The notes: generated from the sequence alone by a model not told the origin. A stretch of DNA of 64,000 bases from an uncultured Sphaerochaeta sp. (GCF_963666015.1 NZ_OY762555.1:2480001-2544000); one strand, 5' to 3'. Positions 16,501 to 24,626 are shown, counted from the first letter of the stretch. Numbers and translations: made by a program.

Positions 16501-17187
16501 GGAGGATTCTTCGGTAGTGGGGGAGGAAAGGGTCTGGATTCCAGTATTTCCGATACCCTGTCTGATGAGATCAAGCTGAGGCAGAGTCTCAATGAGGCAC
16601 TTGAGGAGCAGCTGGGGATTGAGGAAACATTGCTTAAACGTCAGCTGGACAGGAACCTGATAAGCGAGGAAGACTATCGTGATTCCATGCAGGCAATCCA
16701 GCAGGAGAAAAACCAAGGGGAAGCCCAATCCGAGGCTCTCGGCTTGGTCAACTCCATGATAGGGGAGATTGATACCGAACTATCCGGTATGTCTGGATGG
16801 AAAAAATTCTGGAGTGGCAAGGATGAGGATCTAGAAGAAGAAGCGGCAGGACTGGAGGGGATTGCGAAGGCCATCAACACTGCTGTCTCAGCTGAAGAGC
16901 TGAAAGCGTTGATTGCACAACTTGAATCATATGGAATCGACACGAGTTCCATCCCTGCCTTTGCAACAGGAGGATCCTTTATCACTTCTGGGGAGTCCAT
17001 TGTCAGGATTGGGGATAACTTTTCTGGGCGTGAGCTGGTCAATATCACCCCCCTGGGGTCTGCCGGTTTCCAGGGAGGGCAATCCATCGTGGTCAACATC
17101 AATGGACCGGTAATAGGCTATGAGGATTTGTATCAGAAGCTTGATGCTGCTGGGATAAAACTGAAGAGGGAGAAACGAGTAGTATGA
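13540..17187 (+). CDS. Tail tape measure protein
   Basis: 1215 residues from ATG 13540, chosen because GGTGGAGG lies 5 bases upstream; ATG 13519 is the alternative. Long Ala/Glu/Lys coiled coil with hydrophobic segments near residues 130-160 (AILGALAPIAIVL) and about 965-1000 (PIAMMLFALGGVAGIGGGFFG), the usual layout of tape measures that set tail length and help DNA eject. The segment around 14970-15900 is richer in A/T than the rest, suggesting recombination inside the gene. At the usual scale its length implies a tail near 180 nm (inference). Confidence 0.85.
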   Translation: MATIITDELRLLIKAEAAEAVKELGSYKAALAEIESAQKDVGNSSDAATSDMKEQNQAMKEAKKAISDAENETKTLAGSLSSAGKEAGKQTGAIKDSSAAHKQAGKSSAGYATGLKQVDNAQSVVKVGAVAMGKAILGALAPIAIVLKTVQLIKDMTIEANAAYAESEGEARKFSITYRDVAEDAEEAAKYWADTFKYAESTAMSVLGSAGDMYTGMGMSGEAALKLAERTTYLGGALSKLNPQIGSASEATKALITATTGEREALKTWGIIISEAAIQTKLLERGQKDLTGAALLNAKAQATLDIAYEQSPNALAAVTSATELAADTNRELSETWKEFLELQGQSTNKFFQPMKKALSGFIQDLNDAKKAQLEAMEINPNTELIEQYGKTADRIEELTESYEKLKEKTSLSTSEQADLKTVMAELASLVPTSVTAWNDYGEAIGVSTAAAKEFADQQRELRLAEAEYQLLRLQSQQRTAKATYEINKDELASTIEKINAKTKEINTLGKEYEAARNLQILMADNTTSDYGGAIQYIRENAALLKDTRFSIEKLNNSSMPRDYLKDQIDAVIFSYSNLNEELQQLQEARSKYALDTKEYDVLTAQIKQAEAELVLLTGSLEDQISVLEDQVALIPEAARNFGTLKKNYESGTLSATQYELALRNLIAASKESSEIDPTPDLTKWKEFVAKLANSNDISKVINMEVELSPIIDPDNGRALLSEKLDYYQDLISQLWKNKDAFSGLDEWQTALDQLVDKYDEVKAKIDANTFKDSVATDQQKAEKVLKKTIAEANELRKQGLLTEKEMGAVTEKAYRTYDEASGKTKLRQRAQELIATTLTEQQAAMNELLLLETELRSLEEKGLVTEGQSKAILEAKGEALAEALGNETKFSTFLKESLEQIQEEYLSFDAIGSLITDTFSDIGSALASGESVLDASGKALGAFASNLMNELSTMAIGAGLRVIAEGGWAGLPIAMMLFALGGVAGIGGGFFGSGGGKGLDSSISDTLSDEIKLRQSLNEALEEQLGIEETLLKRQLDRNLISEEDYRDSMQAIQQEKNQGEAQSEALGLVNSMIGEIDTELSGMSGWKKFWSGKDEDLEEEAAGLEGIAKAINTAVSAEELKALIAQLESYGIDTSSIPAFATGGSFITSGESIVRIGDNFSGRELVNITPLGSAGFQGGQSIVVNINGPVIGYEDLYQKLDAAGIKLKREKRVV

Positions 17188-19748
17188 TTGATGATTTTAT
17201 TATTGTTCTCAGTGATGATACAGACAGGTACGACATCTCTGACCTCCTGGTTCCCGGAAGTCTTGCCATCCAGGAGCAAGCATGTAACTCGGATTATAAT
17301 TCGACTCTTGATAGTGCAAGTTGGAGCATCAGGTTCGATGAGACCATATTCATTTTATTGAGGGATTCCGTAGAGGTTTTACAGGTTGAGATCCATGACA
17401 GGGAATCACAGATGATTCTTTTCAAGGGACAGATAGAACCCACCCCCTCTGCTGACTGGTCAATCCCTGAGTACCCATCTGATATCAATCTGGATGCTGT
17501 TGATTTTACGGTTGCCTTGGATGATCCACTTCCCCAGTCAGTAGCATTCCCGGCCAATGTTGGGGATATCCCATTCTGGATATACAAGCGGGGTGAAGAG
17601 CAATTTTCAATCCTGTATTGGCTGTTGTATCTGGCAGGTCTTTCCGATTCCATTTCCGATGATGCTCCTGATATAGCTCTTACTGTCCTGCATTTTTCTG
17701 CAACAGAGGGAGAGCCTACAATCAGGGACCTCATAGATGGGCTCCTGCATGATTATGGGTATGTGATCCATCGTATCCATGGAGATAAAATTACATGGTC
17801 ATGTTCAGCTCCTGATGAAATCGAGGGTATGCTTCCCATTGGAGAGGATGACATCCTTGCAGGGAGTGGCCACCGGTTCTCGATCAAGAAGCAATTCAAC
17901 GTGAATGACGGGGTGAAGATTGTTTGGCCAAAGACCAAGGTGATGGAAGATGCCTTGCTTTGGAAAGGCGGGTTTCCTGTAGGAGGATCGGAAGATCCTT
18001 TTCCCGGTGAAGATGTTGCGGGTGGTGACTACTGGCCGGAAGATTCTGACATTCAGGAAACCTGGTTTGACTTTGGGGATGAGTACCTTGATACCCCTTA
18101 TCTTGAGGGAACAAGCAGACTGAAAAATGAAGATCTTGCCCTGATTGCCTCATCCGGCCATTACATCAGGGATTCAAGGGATCAATCCATTATCTTTGAT
18201 CCTCTGGATGAAACCAATACGGTTGTATATGAATCGCTACGGGCAAGGTTCAGATATAAGAACTCGGGGGGTTCTCCTGCAAAGATTTATTGGAGCAAGA
18301 TTCTGGGAAAAGCCTTGGTCCGGGTAGCGTTGCCGTCTCAGGTATATCCGTCAAATGCAAGGAACCCCAAGGAATACTCTGTGTCCCATATCTATTCAGC
18401 GAATGATGCCTATTCTGCAGTAAAGCGGGAATGGATGAGAATGAGGAAGGGTGCATTTGATATCAATTTCGATTCCTTCCGGGATCTCCAGATCGGCAGC
18501 ATATATTCCATTAGACAGGGCGATTCCCATTGGGATGGGTACATCCTTATTGTAGGTCGATCGAGGACATATGATCAGTCTGGGATTTGGCGTTATTCTG
18601 CTGTAAGCATTGCTCCAACAGAAGAACTTACCGTCAGGCTGTCAAGCTCAATCGGAAACACCAATAGTCAGGATCCTTCCAGTGCAGCTCAGAACCTAAC
18701 CATCAGGAATGCTCTTCTCAAACCAGGGACTACTGACCAGAGAGAAGACTTTGAGATCAAGATGACGACTGGACAGGTTTCTGAGGATGGTTCCTGGGAC
18801 CTGGACCCTTCCTTCTATATAAAGACCGGTGAGGACATTCTCCTTGGAATCGACAACAACTTTCTGGATGTAGCTGACGACAACAAGAAGAAGCGTGCCC
18901 TGATCAATGGGAATGGTGGTTTGGCCATTACCAACAATCGGGTCTATATCCGTAATGCCAATGCCGATGGGCTTAGTGCCAACAGGTGCAATCTCAGGGG
19001 TAATATGGAGGCAGAGGTCTTTATCAATCCTGCTTTTATTGCCCAGCCTTCCTCAAGGGCTATTACCTCCCTGCAGACACTGAAGGTCCAACGAAAAAGC
19101 CTTGCCTATGACCTGTGCGTCTGGGCGCAGGCGAATGGGATAGGGTTCAACAATCTGTACCGGTGTGAGGTCAGCGAGGAGCCGGATGTTGGTTGGGTGA
19201 TGTTTGCTACCAATACAGCATTGGGAACATGGGGAAGCAGCGAAATCGAGTGTTTTGCATATTTCTATGGGGATACGGGGGACTCTCTGTATCGGTGTTC
19301 GAGTAAGTGCACGTATGAGGCCTATACAGTCCAGAATGAATGGATTTTCGGATGGCCCTGGTTTGGGACACATACCGAGTACCATTGGGTAACGTATGGC
19401 TCCCTCAGTGGTCTGATTGATACGGATTATGAAGAGGATGATGGGACAGTCAGTAGGGGAATCGGATTCTCCGTTGCCCCTGTACAAGCGATTGATCCGT
19501 CCTCCATCAACATTGACATACCCGGATATGGGGTGGACCTGAGAAACAACACAGATGTAACTGTTGACGGGGTCACCTGTGATGGCTTCTCTGAGGATGG
19601 TGGACAATCCATGGCCTTTCGTTGTTACTTTGGTTCTGACTATGACCTGTATATGAAGAAGCTTCCTGGCAATGATACTGCCACTGTCGAGTCTCTTGCC
19701 TCCGGGGCTCTATACCGGGGTGCCGGTGGCGCGTTGTATGTAAAATAA
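17184..19748 (+). CDS. Large tail-tip/hub candidate protein
   Basis: 854 residues, overlapping the tape measure by 4 bases. Residues 1-~450 resemble tail hub proteins (beta-rich N-terminus, then DLIDGLLHDYGYVIHRIHGDKITW). The later part is rich in Trp/Tyr/Gly and Cys (RCNLRGN, SSKCTYEAYT), suited to a tip or adhesion domain. No sequence motif fixes the family; the position after the tape measure supports a distal tail or hub role. Confidence 0.5.
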   Translation: MIDDFIIVLSDDTDRYDISDLLVPGSLAIQEQACNSDYNSTLDSASWSIRFDETIFILLRDSVEVLQVEIHDRESQMILFKGQIEPTPSADWSIPEYPSDINLDAVDFTVALDDPLPQSVAFPANVGDIPFWIYKRGEEQFSILYWLLYLAGLSDSISDDAPDIALTVLHFSATEGEPTIRDLIDGLLHDYGYVIHRIHGDKITWSCSAPDEIEGMLPIGEDDILAGSGHRFSIKKQFNVNDGVKIVWPKTKVMEDALLWKGGFPVGGSEDPFPGEDVAGGDYWPEDSDIQETWFDFGDEYLDTPYLEGTSRLKNEDLALIASSGHYIRDSRDQSIIFDPLDETNTVVYESLRARFRYKNSGGSPAKIYWSKILGKALVRVALPSQVYPSNARNPKEYSVSHIYSANDAYSAVKREWMRMRKGAFDINFDSFRDLQIGSIYSIRQGDSHWDGYILIVGRSRTYDQSGIWRYSAVSIAPTEELTVRLSSSIGNTNSQDPSSAAQNLTIRNALLKPGTTDQREDFEIKMTTGQVSEDGSWDLDPSFYIKTGEDILLGIDNNFLDVADDNKKKRALINGNGGLAITNNRVYIRNANADGLSANRCNLRGNMEAEVFINPAFIAQPSSRAITSLQTLKVQRKSLAYDLCVWAQANGIGFNNLYRCEVSEEPDVGWVMFATNTALGTWGSSEIECFAYFYGDTGDSLYRCSSKCTYEAYTVQNEWIFGWPWFGTHTEYHWVTYGSLSGLIDTDYEEDDGTVSRGIGFSVAPVQAIDPSSINIDIPGYGVDLRNNTDVTVDGVTCDGFSEDGGQSMAFRCYFGSDYDLYMKKLPGNDTATVESLASGALYRGAGGALYVK

Positions 19749-19752
19749 ACAC

Positions 19753-19774
19753 TGTTTAACAGGTGTTTACTAGG
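19753..19774 (+). repeat. 11-bp-period TGTTTA double repeat, copy A
   Basis: Two tandem TGTTTA units 11 bases apart. The 22-mer matches, in opposite orientation, 17 of 22 bases of copy B at 24010-24031. Flanking bases make a hairpin (TAAACAC with GTGTTTA). Confidence 0.45.
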
Positions 19775-19794
19775 TGGTAAAAGGGGTTTAAACG

Positions 19795-20199
19795 ATGTTT
19801 ATTAAGATGAACAAGAGTGGACTGTATGTGGTCAGTGACTATCTTCCGGATGATGCGGTAGAGGTGTCTGTCGAGGAGTACGGCAGGGCAATGAAACCGA
19901 CTGCAGCACAGAGAAGGCGGGATTTTCTGCTTCGCTCTGTATACCTCAAGGACAAGAAACGATTTCTATTTGAGACCTTGAGGGCTCAGCTCAAGGAAGA
20001 TGGATCATATGAGGAAGATCCTGATAATCCTTTTTATCAAGGCATGACTGTAGATGAAATGCAACTGGAATATGCCAAGTATGTAGGCGATGACGACGAA
20101 AGGGCTGCAGCAATTCTGGCAGCCAAGCGAGCAGCCAAGGCGTACATCAGGGATCTGGTGGATAGATTGGCTTTCTATAATGAATGGGAAGAAGAATAA
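19795..20199 (+). CDS. Phage protein of unknown function
   Basis: 134 residues, soluble, charged and helical; ATG 19807 is an alternative start (MNKSGLYV). The first ~30 residues (GLYVVSDYLPDDAVEVSVEEYGRAM-like) look like a small beta domain, followed by helices rich in Arg/Ala/Glu. Located between tail-tip and fibre genes, so perhaps a tail accessory or fibre-assembly protein. Confidence 0.55.
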   Translation: MFIKMNKSGLYVVSDYLPDDAVEVSVEEYGRAMKPTAAQRRRDFLLRSVYLKDKKRFLFETLRAQLKEDGSYEEDPDNPFYQGMTVDEMQLEYAKYVGDDDERAAAILAAKRAAKAYIRDLVDRLAFYNEWEEE

Positions 20200-20267
20200 G
20201 GGCAAAGAAATTAAAGATGGTCTTCGCCTCCATTGTGCTGTACCATTAGCATGATTTGGAGGTGATT

Positions 20268-20861
20268 ATGTGGCCCAATTTTACAGTTAGGATATTTCAG
20301 GATACAGATACTCAGCAATTAATTGCACAATATGCATCTTCTTTTTCGATAGTAATTGCTTCCTTCATTGCTGCTAGTCTAGCTGGGAAAAAAGATAGAA
20401 CAGAAATCAAGCATAAGAAACAATATATCTTGGCTTTATTGGAAACATTTAAGAATTCAGGAATCACCCTTTCCCAAATGACTTTACAAAGTGATGCATT
20501 TGAATTGGATATATACAGAACGTTCTTTATAAAATCTGGTGCGACAGTAATGAAAATGATTGGTGAAGAATTCAAATATTTTATCACTTCTTTCCACCAA
20601 TATTCACTATCAGACATTCAGTCTCTTGAGGTTGTCTATCGTTCAGCTTTTGAAAAGACTGATGAATTTAGGATCAAGAATCTTACAAGCGAATCCAGAA
20701 AGGCTTTCATTGAGTCAATTGATTCAATAATTGAGATAATATCGGATATAATTCTAGTTCAGAGAAAATTTTCTAAGCCAATCCCTATCAGAAATATCTT
20801 GATATTTTTCTATGGTCTGGAACTGAGACTCAAGAAGATAAGAGTATTGAAAACAAAGTAG
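20268..20861 (+). CDS. Membrane-anchored protein of the AT-rich cargo cassette
   Basis: 197 residues from ATG 20268, which has a near-perfect GGAGGTGAT ribosome site. One N-terminal membrane segment (about 20-40, SFSIVIASFIAASLA) is followed by a mostly helical cytoplasmic domain. Base composition is markedly richer in A/T than the tail genes on both sides. Together with the next two genes it forms an inserted cassette. No family recognised; superinfection exclusion or another defence role is a guess from context. Confidence 0.6.
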   Translation: MWPNFTVRIFQDTDTQQLIAQYASSFSIVIASFIAASLAGKKDRTEIKHKKQYILALLETFKNSGITLSQMTLQSDAFELDIYRTFFIKSGATVMKMIGEEFKYFITSFHQYSLSDIQSLEVVYRSAFEKTDEFRIKNLTSESRKAFIESIDSIIEIISDIILVQRKFSKPIPIRNILIFFYGLELRLKKIRVLKTK

Positions 20862-20913
20862 AATACTAATTGGTTTAGATTTGAGAATCTTCTATGAATC
20901 CAAGGAGGCAACT

Positions 20914-21474
20914 ATGAGTGTTTGGATGAATAATAACCAAGGTCTAATAATGGCACTTCTCACTCTTGTGTATGTCCTCGCGACAATCGTGATAATGTTA
21001 TACAACCATAAAGCAATTAAGGAAGCTCGTATTTCGAGGGAGTCGGAAACTAGGCCATACATTTTCGGTCAGTTCCTTATTGTATCGGATTATAACCGTC
21101 ATATCGATTTCCAGTTCAGGAATGCAGGAAGGTCTGGTGCTGTAATCAAGAAATTTTCGATTGATCCCCCGTTAGAGGTGAATAAAACATCGGAAGGAAT
21201 AGATAGTATCAATAATTTGTTTATCGGTCCAAACCAGGTTTTTACTATTATGCTTAATAGTGTTGTTGAAGATGTACTCGACAAGAATTATTCAATTCAT
21301 CTTGAATATCAACCAGTTGGCTCAAGAAAGATATATTCTGAGACATATAATTTACCTATGAACACTTTTAAACTTCGTGGGTTTTCAAAACTGACAAATA
21401 CTGGTAATACAACTTTAGAAAATGAGTTAATGAATATTTCAAGCATATTGTCTTCAATGAATAAGAGGATCTAG
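20914..21474 (+). CDS. Single-TM protein of the AT-rich cargo cassette
   Basis: 186 residues from ATG 20914 (AAGGAGG upstream). An N-terminal membrane helix (LIMALLTLVYVLATIVIML) leads into NHKAIKEARISRESETRPYI, a pattern common in small bacterial and phage membrane proteins of unknown role, and then a beta-rich domain. Lies 52 bases after the previous cassette gene and is probably co-transcribed. Confidence 0.6.
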   Translation: MSVWMNNNQGLIMALLTLVYVLATIVIMLYNHKAIKEARISRESETRPYIFGQFLIVSDYNRHIDFQFRNAGRSGAVIKKFSIDPPLEVNKTSEGIDSINNLFIGPNQVFTIMLNSVVEDVLDKNYSIHLEYQPVGSRKIYSETYNLPMNTFKLRGFSKLTNTGNTTLENELMNISSILSSMNKRI

Positions 21475-21479
21475 ATTCT

Positions 21480-22028
21480 TTATTTAAATAGTAGGCTCTC
21501 AATTGCAGATCGGATCTCCACGGGATATAGAGCAAAAACAATTGTCAAGAAAACCCCAGCCAACCAGTACAATCCTTGAGAGATATTTATTACTGCTTTC
21601 GGTTTAGTTATACCGATTGATGCTAAAAATCGTTGTGGTAGGTAGACAATTAGAATGATCCACTCAATCGGATTTACTGAATCTATAGCTCTTTTTTTGT
21701 AAACTCCGATTGCTTCAAGAAAAGCTTTTTGTGTAGTAGTAGCCATGTCTTCAAGATTTGAAGGAAAAGAATGAAAAAGTGGTTGCTTATAACTTGCTAC
21801 TTGTCCAAGTCCAAGGGCGTCAACTCTTGGTATATATGAGTCGGATATTCCTGCATGTTTCCATAAATCGATTACTTCGGATTTATTTTTAACGATAGTC
21901 GCTTTTCTTTCCTTAATTAGCCAAGCAATATACCGGTTAAAAAGGATTCTTATCCTAATCAATCTATATACATTGATAGTCAGTTTTATAACCACTATTC
22001 CTAAAAATATTTTTCCTAACGTAAACAT
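21480..22028 (-). CDS. Membrane protein, opposite strand, AT-rich cargo cassette
   Basis: 182 residues from ATG 22028 (GGAG 9 bases upstream). Hydrophobic segments near the N-terminus (IFLGIVVIKLTINVY) and in the C-terminal third (WIILIVYLPQRFLASIG; LYWLAGVFLTIVFALYP). It is the only leftward gene in the phage part, ending 6 bases from the convergent neighbour, which is typical of independently expressed prophage cargo (moron) genes. No family recognised. Confidence 0.55.
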   Translation of the reverse strand: MFTLGKIFLGIVVIKLTINVYRLIRIRILFNRYIAWLIKERKATIVKNKSEVIDLWKHAGISDSYIPRVDALGLGQVASYKQPLFHSFPSNLEDMATTTQKAFLEAIGVYKKRAIDSVNPIEWIILIVYLPQRFLASIGITKPKAVINISQGLYWLAGVFLTIVFALYPVEIRSAIESLLFK

Positions 22029-22156
22029 AGCAGCAAGCTCCAATCGTGTTATAGTCTATTATTCATTCATAAAATTTGCAAATGCAAGAATAAACCCTAA
22101 GATTATAGATTTGTTTCATTTGCTATCCTATCCATGTATATATAGGAGGGTAGCAG

Positions 22157-23539
22157 ATGGTTGATGCACATCTCAGACTGAAGACGATTAATACTGAGGA
22201 TATAAAGAACCTTATCATTGGGGGTCAGACGGGGATTGATGGTATCCGGTTTGTTCTGGCTTCCTCGGTGAATGGTGAGGATCTCACCAATGCTTCTTTC
22301 ACTTGGTATCTGCAGTATAAGAATAAATACGGACAGGGTGAGTCAGTGGTCCTTGATGCTACTGTTGAGGACAACCTGGTCAAGCTTACATGGGTTCCTG
22401 ATTCCCTTGCTACCCAGGTTCCAGGTCGTTTGCAGATTCAGCTGTATGCAACCATTGTTGAAGGGGTGGGGGAAGCTGCTGTTGTTACCACAAGGTGGGT
22501 TTCTGAACCGGCTTTGATCTATGTCCAGGAGAATCTTTCTCCAGATCCAATTATCCAAACTGAGCTTTCCGTCTTTGATTACTATCTCACCATGTATTCA
22601 TCGTTCAAGGAAGCGGCAGAGGCGGCGGCTGCAGCAGCCCTGGCAAGTGCGCAGGCTGCTGAAAGCAGCAAGGACAATGCTGCACAATCAGAAACAAACG
22701 CTGCCCAGAGTGCGGCTGCATCAGGGGATGCTGCAATAGTATCCCAGGAGGCTGAGGCCCTGATCAATGCCAAGTTGCTGGGTGCCTTTGCTGCTGATCC
22801 CGCTACTGCCTCGGCTGGGGCTGTTTATTACAATACTGTTCAGAAAGTTCTCAAGGTCTACGATGCTGATTCATCTACATGGAAGGTCGCGTATGCTGAT
22901 GCCTCACAAGTGGGTTATGACAATGTATCATCGGGGCTGGAGTCAACAGATCTACAGGAAGCAGTTGATGAACTGAACACAAAGAAAATCACCCGCCCCA
23001 CCTCCACCGACAAAGCCATACCCCGCTTCTCAGGAACCTCTGGCGACATACAGAACTCCGGGGTGACCATAGATGACAGTGGGAACATCACTCCTACTGG
23101 AATCTTCCTGGGAGGGGCAAGCACTGCAAATCTGTTGGATGATTACGAGGAGGGGAGTTGGACACCAGTACTCTCCAATACTTACCAATCATTCCCAACA
23201 GAGATTGCAAGTAGTAGAGGGAAATATATAAAAATTGGGAATCTTGTGGTATGCCATTTTGAAATAGAGTTTAATACAACGTCTGTATCCGTTGTTATAG
23301 ACGATAGAGCAATTATTACAAGTTTACCTTTTGTCATAGATTTATGGGGATTAAATGACGGATCTGGAAGAAGTGTTATTTATAATACCACTGCAAGTGG
23401 GAGTAACGCATTTTTCGATGCTTTATTGGGTGGATCCGCTAGCGTCTTACTCTACTGCATACACATTGATGGATCACCCAATTATGCTTCAAGGTTTTTA
23501 ACCGGATATTTCACATATCATACATTAGTAGGAGAATAA
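22157..23539 (+). CDS. Tail fibre protein
   Basis: 460 residues with ribosome site GGAGGG. Order: N-terminal beta domain (1-~125), an Ala-rich triple-helix/coiled-coil shaft (about 150-200), VGYDNVSSGLESTDLQEAVDELNTK-type fibre repeat, a GVTIDDSGNITPTG beta motif, and a C-terminal tip beginning DDYEEGSWTPVLS, a module found at the end of many phage fibres. From ~23,200 the DNA becomes AT-rich, suggesting the receptor-binding tip was exchanged. Confidence 0.8.
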   Translation: MVDAHLRLKTINTEDIKNLIIGGQTGIDGIRFVLASSVNGEDLTNASFTWYLQYKNKYGQGESVVLDATVEDNLVKLTWVPDSLATQVPGRLQIQLYATIVEGVGEAAVVTTRWVSEPALIYVQENLSPDPIIQTELSVFDYYLTMYSSFKEAAEAAAAAALASAQAAESSKDNAAQSETNAAQSAAASGDAAIVSQEAEALINAKLLGAFAADPATASAGAVYYNTVQKVLKVYDADSSTWKVAYADASQVGYDNVSSGLESTDLQEAVDELNTKKITRPTSTDKAIPRFSGTSGDIQNSGVTIDDSGNITPTGIFLGGASTANLLDDYEEGSWTPVLSNTYQSFPTEIASSRGKYIKIGNLVVCHFEIEFNTTSVSVVIDDRAIITSLPFVIDLWGLNDGSGRSVIYNTTASGSNAFFDALLGGSASVLLYCIHIDGSPNYASRFLTGYFTYHTLVGE

Positions 23540-23540
23540 C

Positions 23541-23792
23541 ATGTTAACAGAATCAACAGTAATAGACAAAATCGAAATCGTAGGCGAATTCAAGCACGTA
23601 CAAGTAAGACAGGCAATCGTCATCGAACGGGACGGGGTGGAAATATCCAGAGCATATCACCGGTATGTGATTGCCCCCACGGATGACATCACCAGTCAAC
23701 CCGATGAGGTGATGGCAGTATGTAATGCAGTCCACACCCAGGAAATCAAGGATGCATACTCAGCGTTTATTGCTGACCAACAGGGTGCCTAA
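23541..23792 (+). CDS. Small phage protein after the tail fibre
   Basis: 83 residues. Contains RQAIVIERDGVEISRAYHRYVIAP, a compact beta domain seen in small proteins at the end of phage structural clusters. It follows the fibre gene after one base and could be a fibre-assembly factor; function is unproven. Last gene before the phage right end. Confidence 0.6.
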   Translation: MLTESTVIDKIEIVGEFKHVQVRQAIVIERDGVEISRAYHRYVIAPTDDITSQPDEVMAVCNAVHTQEIKDAYSAFIADQQGA

Positions 23793-24066
23793 GCTGTTTA
23801 ATAAGGCAGGGAGAACAACTATCAAAAGCGGCCATACCTGGTCGCTCTTGAACCATTCCATCCATCACAAGGAATTTCGCAATCCCCTTTTCCCTATTTC
23901 GCGAAAGGTGTTTACTGGCCGTTTATTATTTTCTGCCTGTTTTCATAGAAAAGCCCAATTGCCCTGTTTATTCAGGCGTTGAATGTTTATTAAACAAAAA
24001 GAGGGAATATCTGGTAAACAACCATTAAACACCAGCTATCCCCTCTAATTTCGCGATCTTCGCTAG
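23793..24066. other. Non-coding right end of the prophage
   Basis: No gene seen. It contains several TGTTTA units (23796, 23910, 23963, 23983) and three ATTTCGC(G/A)A motifs (23874, 23896, 24048). Repeated short sites near an end fit transposase-binding sites of a Mu-like phage. The exact end is not fixed; host-like coding resumes at 24067-24076, so it lies roughly between 24,035 and 24,078. Confidence 0.5.
24010..24031 (-). repeat. 11-bp-period TGTTTA double repeat, copy B (inverted)
   Basis: Read on the minus strand it is TGTTTAATGGT-TGTTTACCAGA, matching copy A at 19753-19774 in 17 of 22 positions. It is bounded by CTGGT/ACCAG, which could form a short hairpin. Confidence 0.45.
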
Positions 24067-24246
24067 TTTATTCCAACTTTCTCTGGATTATACGTTCCAT
24101 ATAGAACTGGATTCAACATCTATATCACTCTTATCAGATCGTATGCCAAATATGAAGAAAAGGATATTCAATCTCTTTATAAGATTGCAGTGAAGATGGG
24201 TATTGAAGAGGATGTTAAATCAATCATGGAGCTAGTCTATGAATAA
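24067..24246 (+). pseudogene. 3' fragment of a host gene cut by the prophage (AbiEi antitoxin-like)
   Basis: An open frame of 59 codons begins right after a stop at 24064-24066 at the phage border. It reads TFSGLYVPYRTGFN and ends YKIAVKMGIEEDVKSIMELVY. The end resembles the C-terminus of AbiEi-type antitoxins, and the next overlapping reading frame starts like an AbiEii toxin, which supports the call. The 5' part should lie beyond the left phage end, outside this window. Confidence 0.55.
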
Positions 24247-24343
24247 AGCTAAATTGACAGCTATTTGCCATAAGATTAAATTTGAAAAGGGATTACCTTT
24301 CAATACGATAATGGCTATCCCAATTACGTCCCACAAAAAATGA
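24239..24343 (+). pseudogene. Truncated AbiEii nucleotidyltransferase toxin start
   Basis: 34 codons beginning MNKAKLTAICHKIKFEKGLP, very like the first residues of AbiEii-family toxins, then a divergent tail and TGA. The ATG overlaps the end of the upstream fragment, as in AbiEi-AbiEii operons. The catalytic part is missing, so it cannot be active. Confidence 0.6.
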
Positions 24344-24352
24344 TTTGAACCT

Positions 24353-24379
24353 AAAAAAAGCCGTTGCTTTCGCAACGAC
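24353..24379 (-). terminator. Terminator of the tRNA-Ala gene
   Basis: On the minus strand, GTCGTTGC-GAAA-GCAACGGC followed by seven T (24353-24359). GAAA tetraloop, eight pairs. Confidence 0.85.
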
Positions 24380-24387
24380 TTCTTTAG

Positions 24388-24461
24388 TGGAGGTAAGGGG
24401 AATTGAACCCCTGACCTTTTGAATGCCATTCAAACGCTCTAGCCAACTGAGCTACACCCCC
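24388..24461 (-). tRNA. tRNA-Ala (anticodon GGC)
   Basis: Read leftward from 24461. The acceptor GGGGGTG pairs with TACCTCC; the D arm contains GCTCAGTTGGCTAGAGC. The anticodon stem TTTGA/TCAAA carries loop ATGGCAT with GGC at positions 34-36, and the T arm is AGGGG-TTCAATT-CCCCT, with discriminator A. CCA is not encoded. A strong terminator follows. It is about 325 bp from the phage end and is intact, so it is not the attachment site. Confidence 0.95.
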
Positions 24462-24546
24462 AAGACAATAACAAAAAGTATCATACGAATTGACCAATAA
24501 TAAGTCAAGTATGTCCAGCAAATTTTCTCTAGGGCTGGATTAAGCG

Positions 24547-24575
24547 TTGACCTTTTTTATATAAAAGGGTATAAA
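24547..24575 (+). promoter_or_regulatory. Sigma70-type promoter for the DUF1538-PII genes
   Basis: TTGACC (24547-24552), 17-base spacer, TATAAA (24570-24575), about 50 bases before the ATG at 24627. Near-consensus and alone in the intergenic space. Confidence 0.7.
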
Positions 24576-24626
24576 ATCTTATTATAAAACTAGTTAAATA
24601 AATGAAAAATACAAGAGGATTTGCAT

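Noticed and set aside
24388..24461. tRNA-Ala as the phage attachment site
   Set aside because: The gene is complete, about 325 bp from the phage border, and a Mu-like phage does not need a tRNA site.
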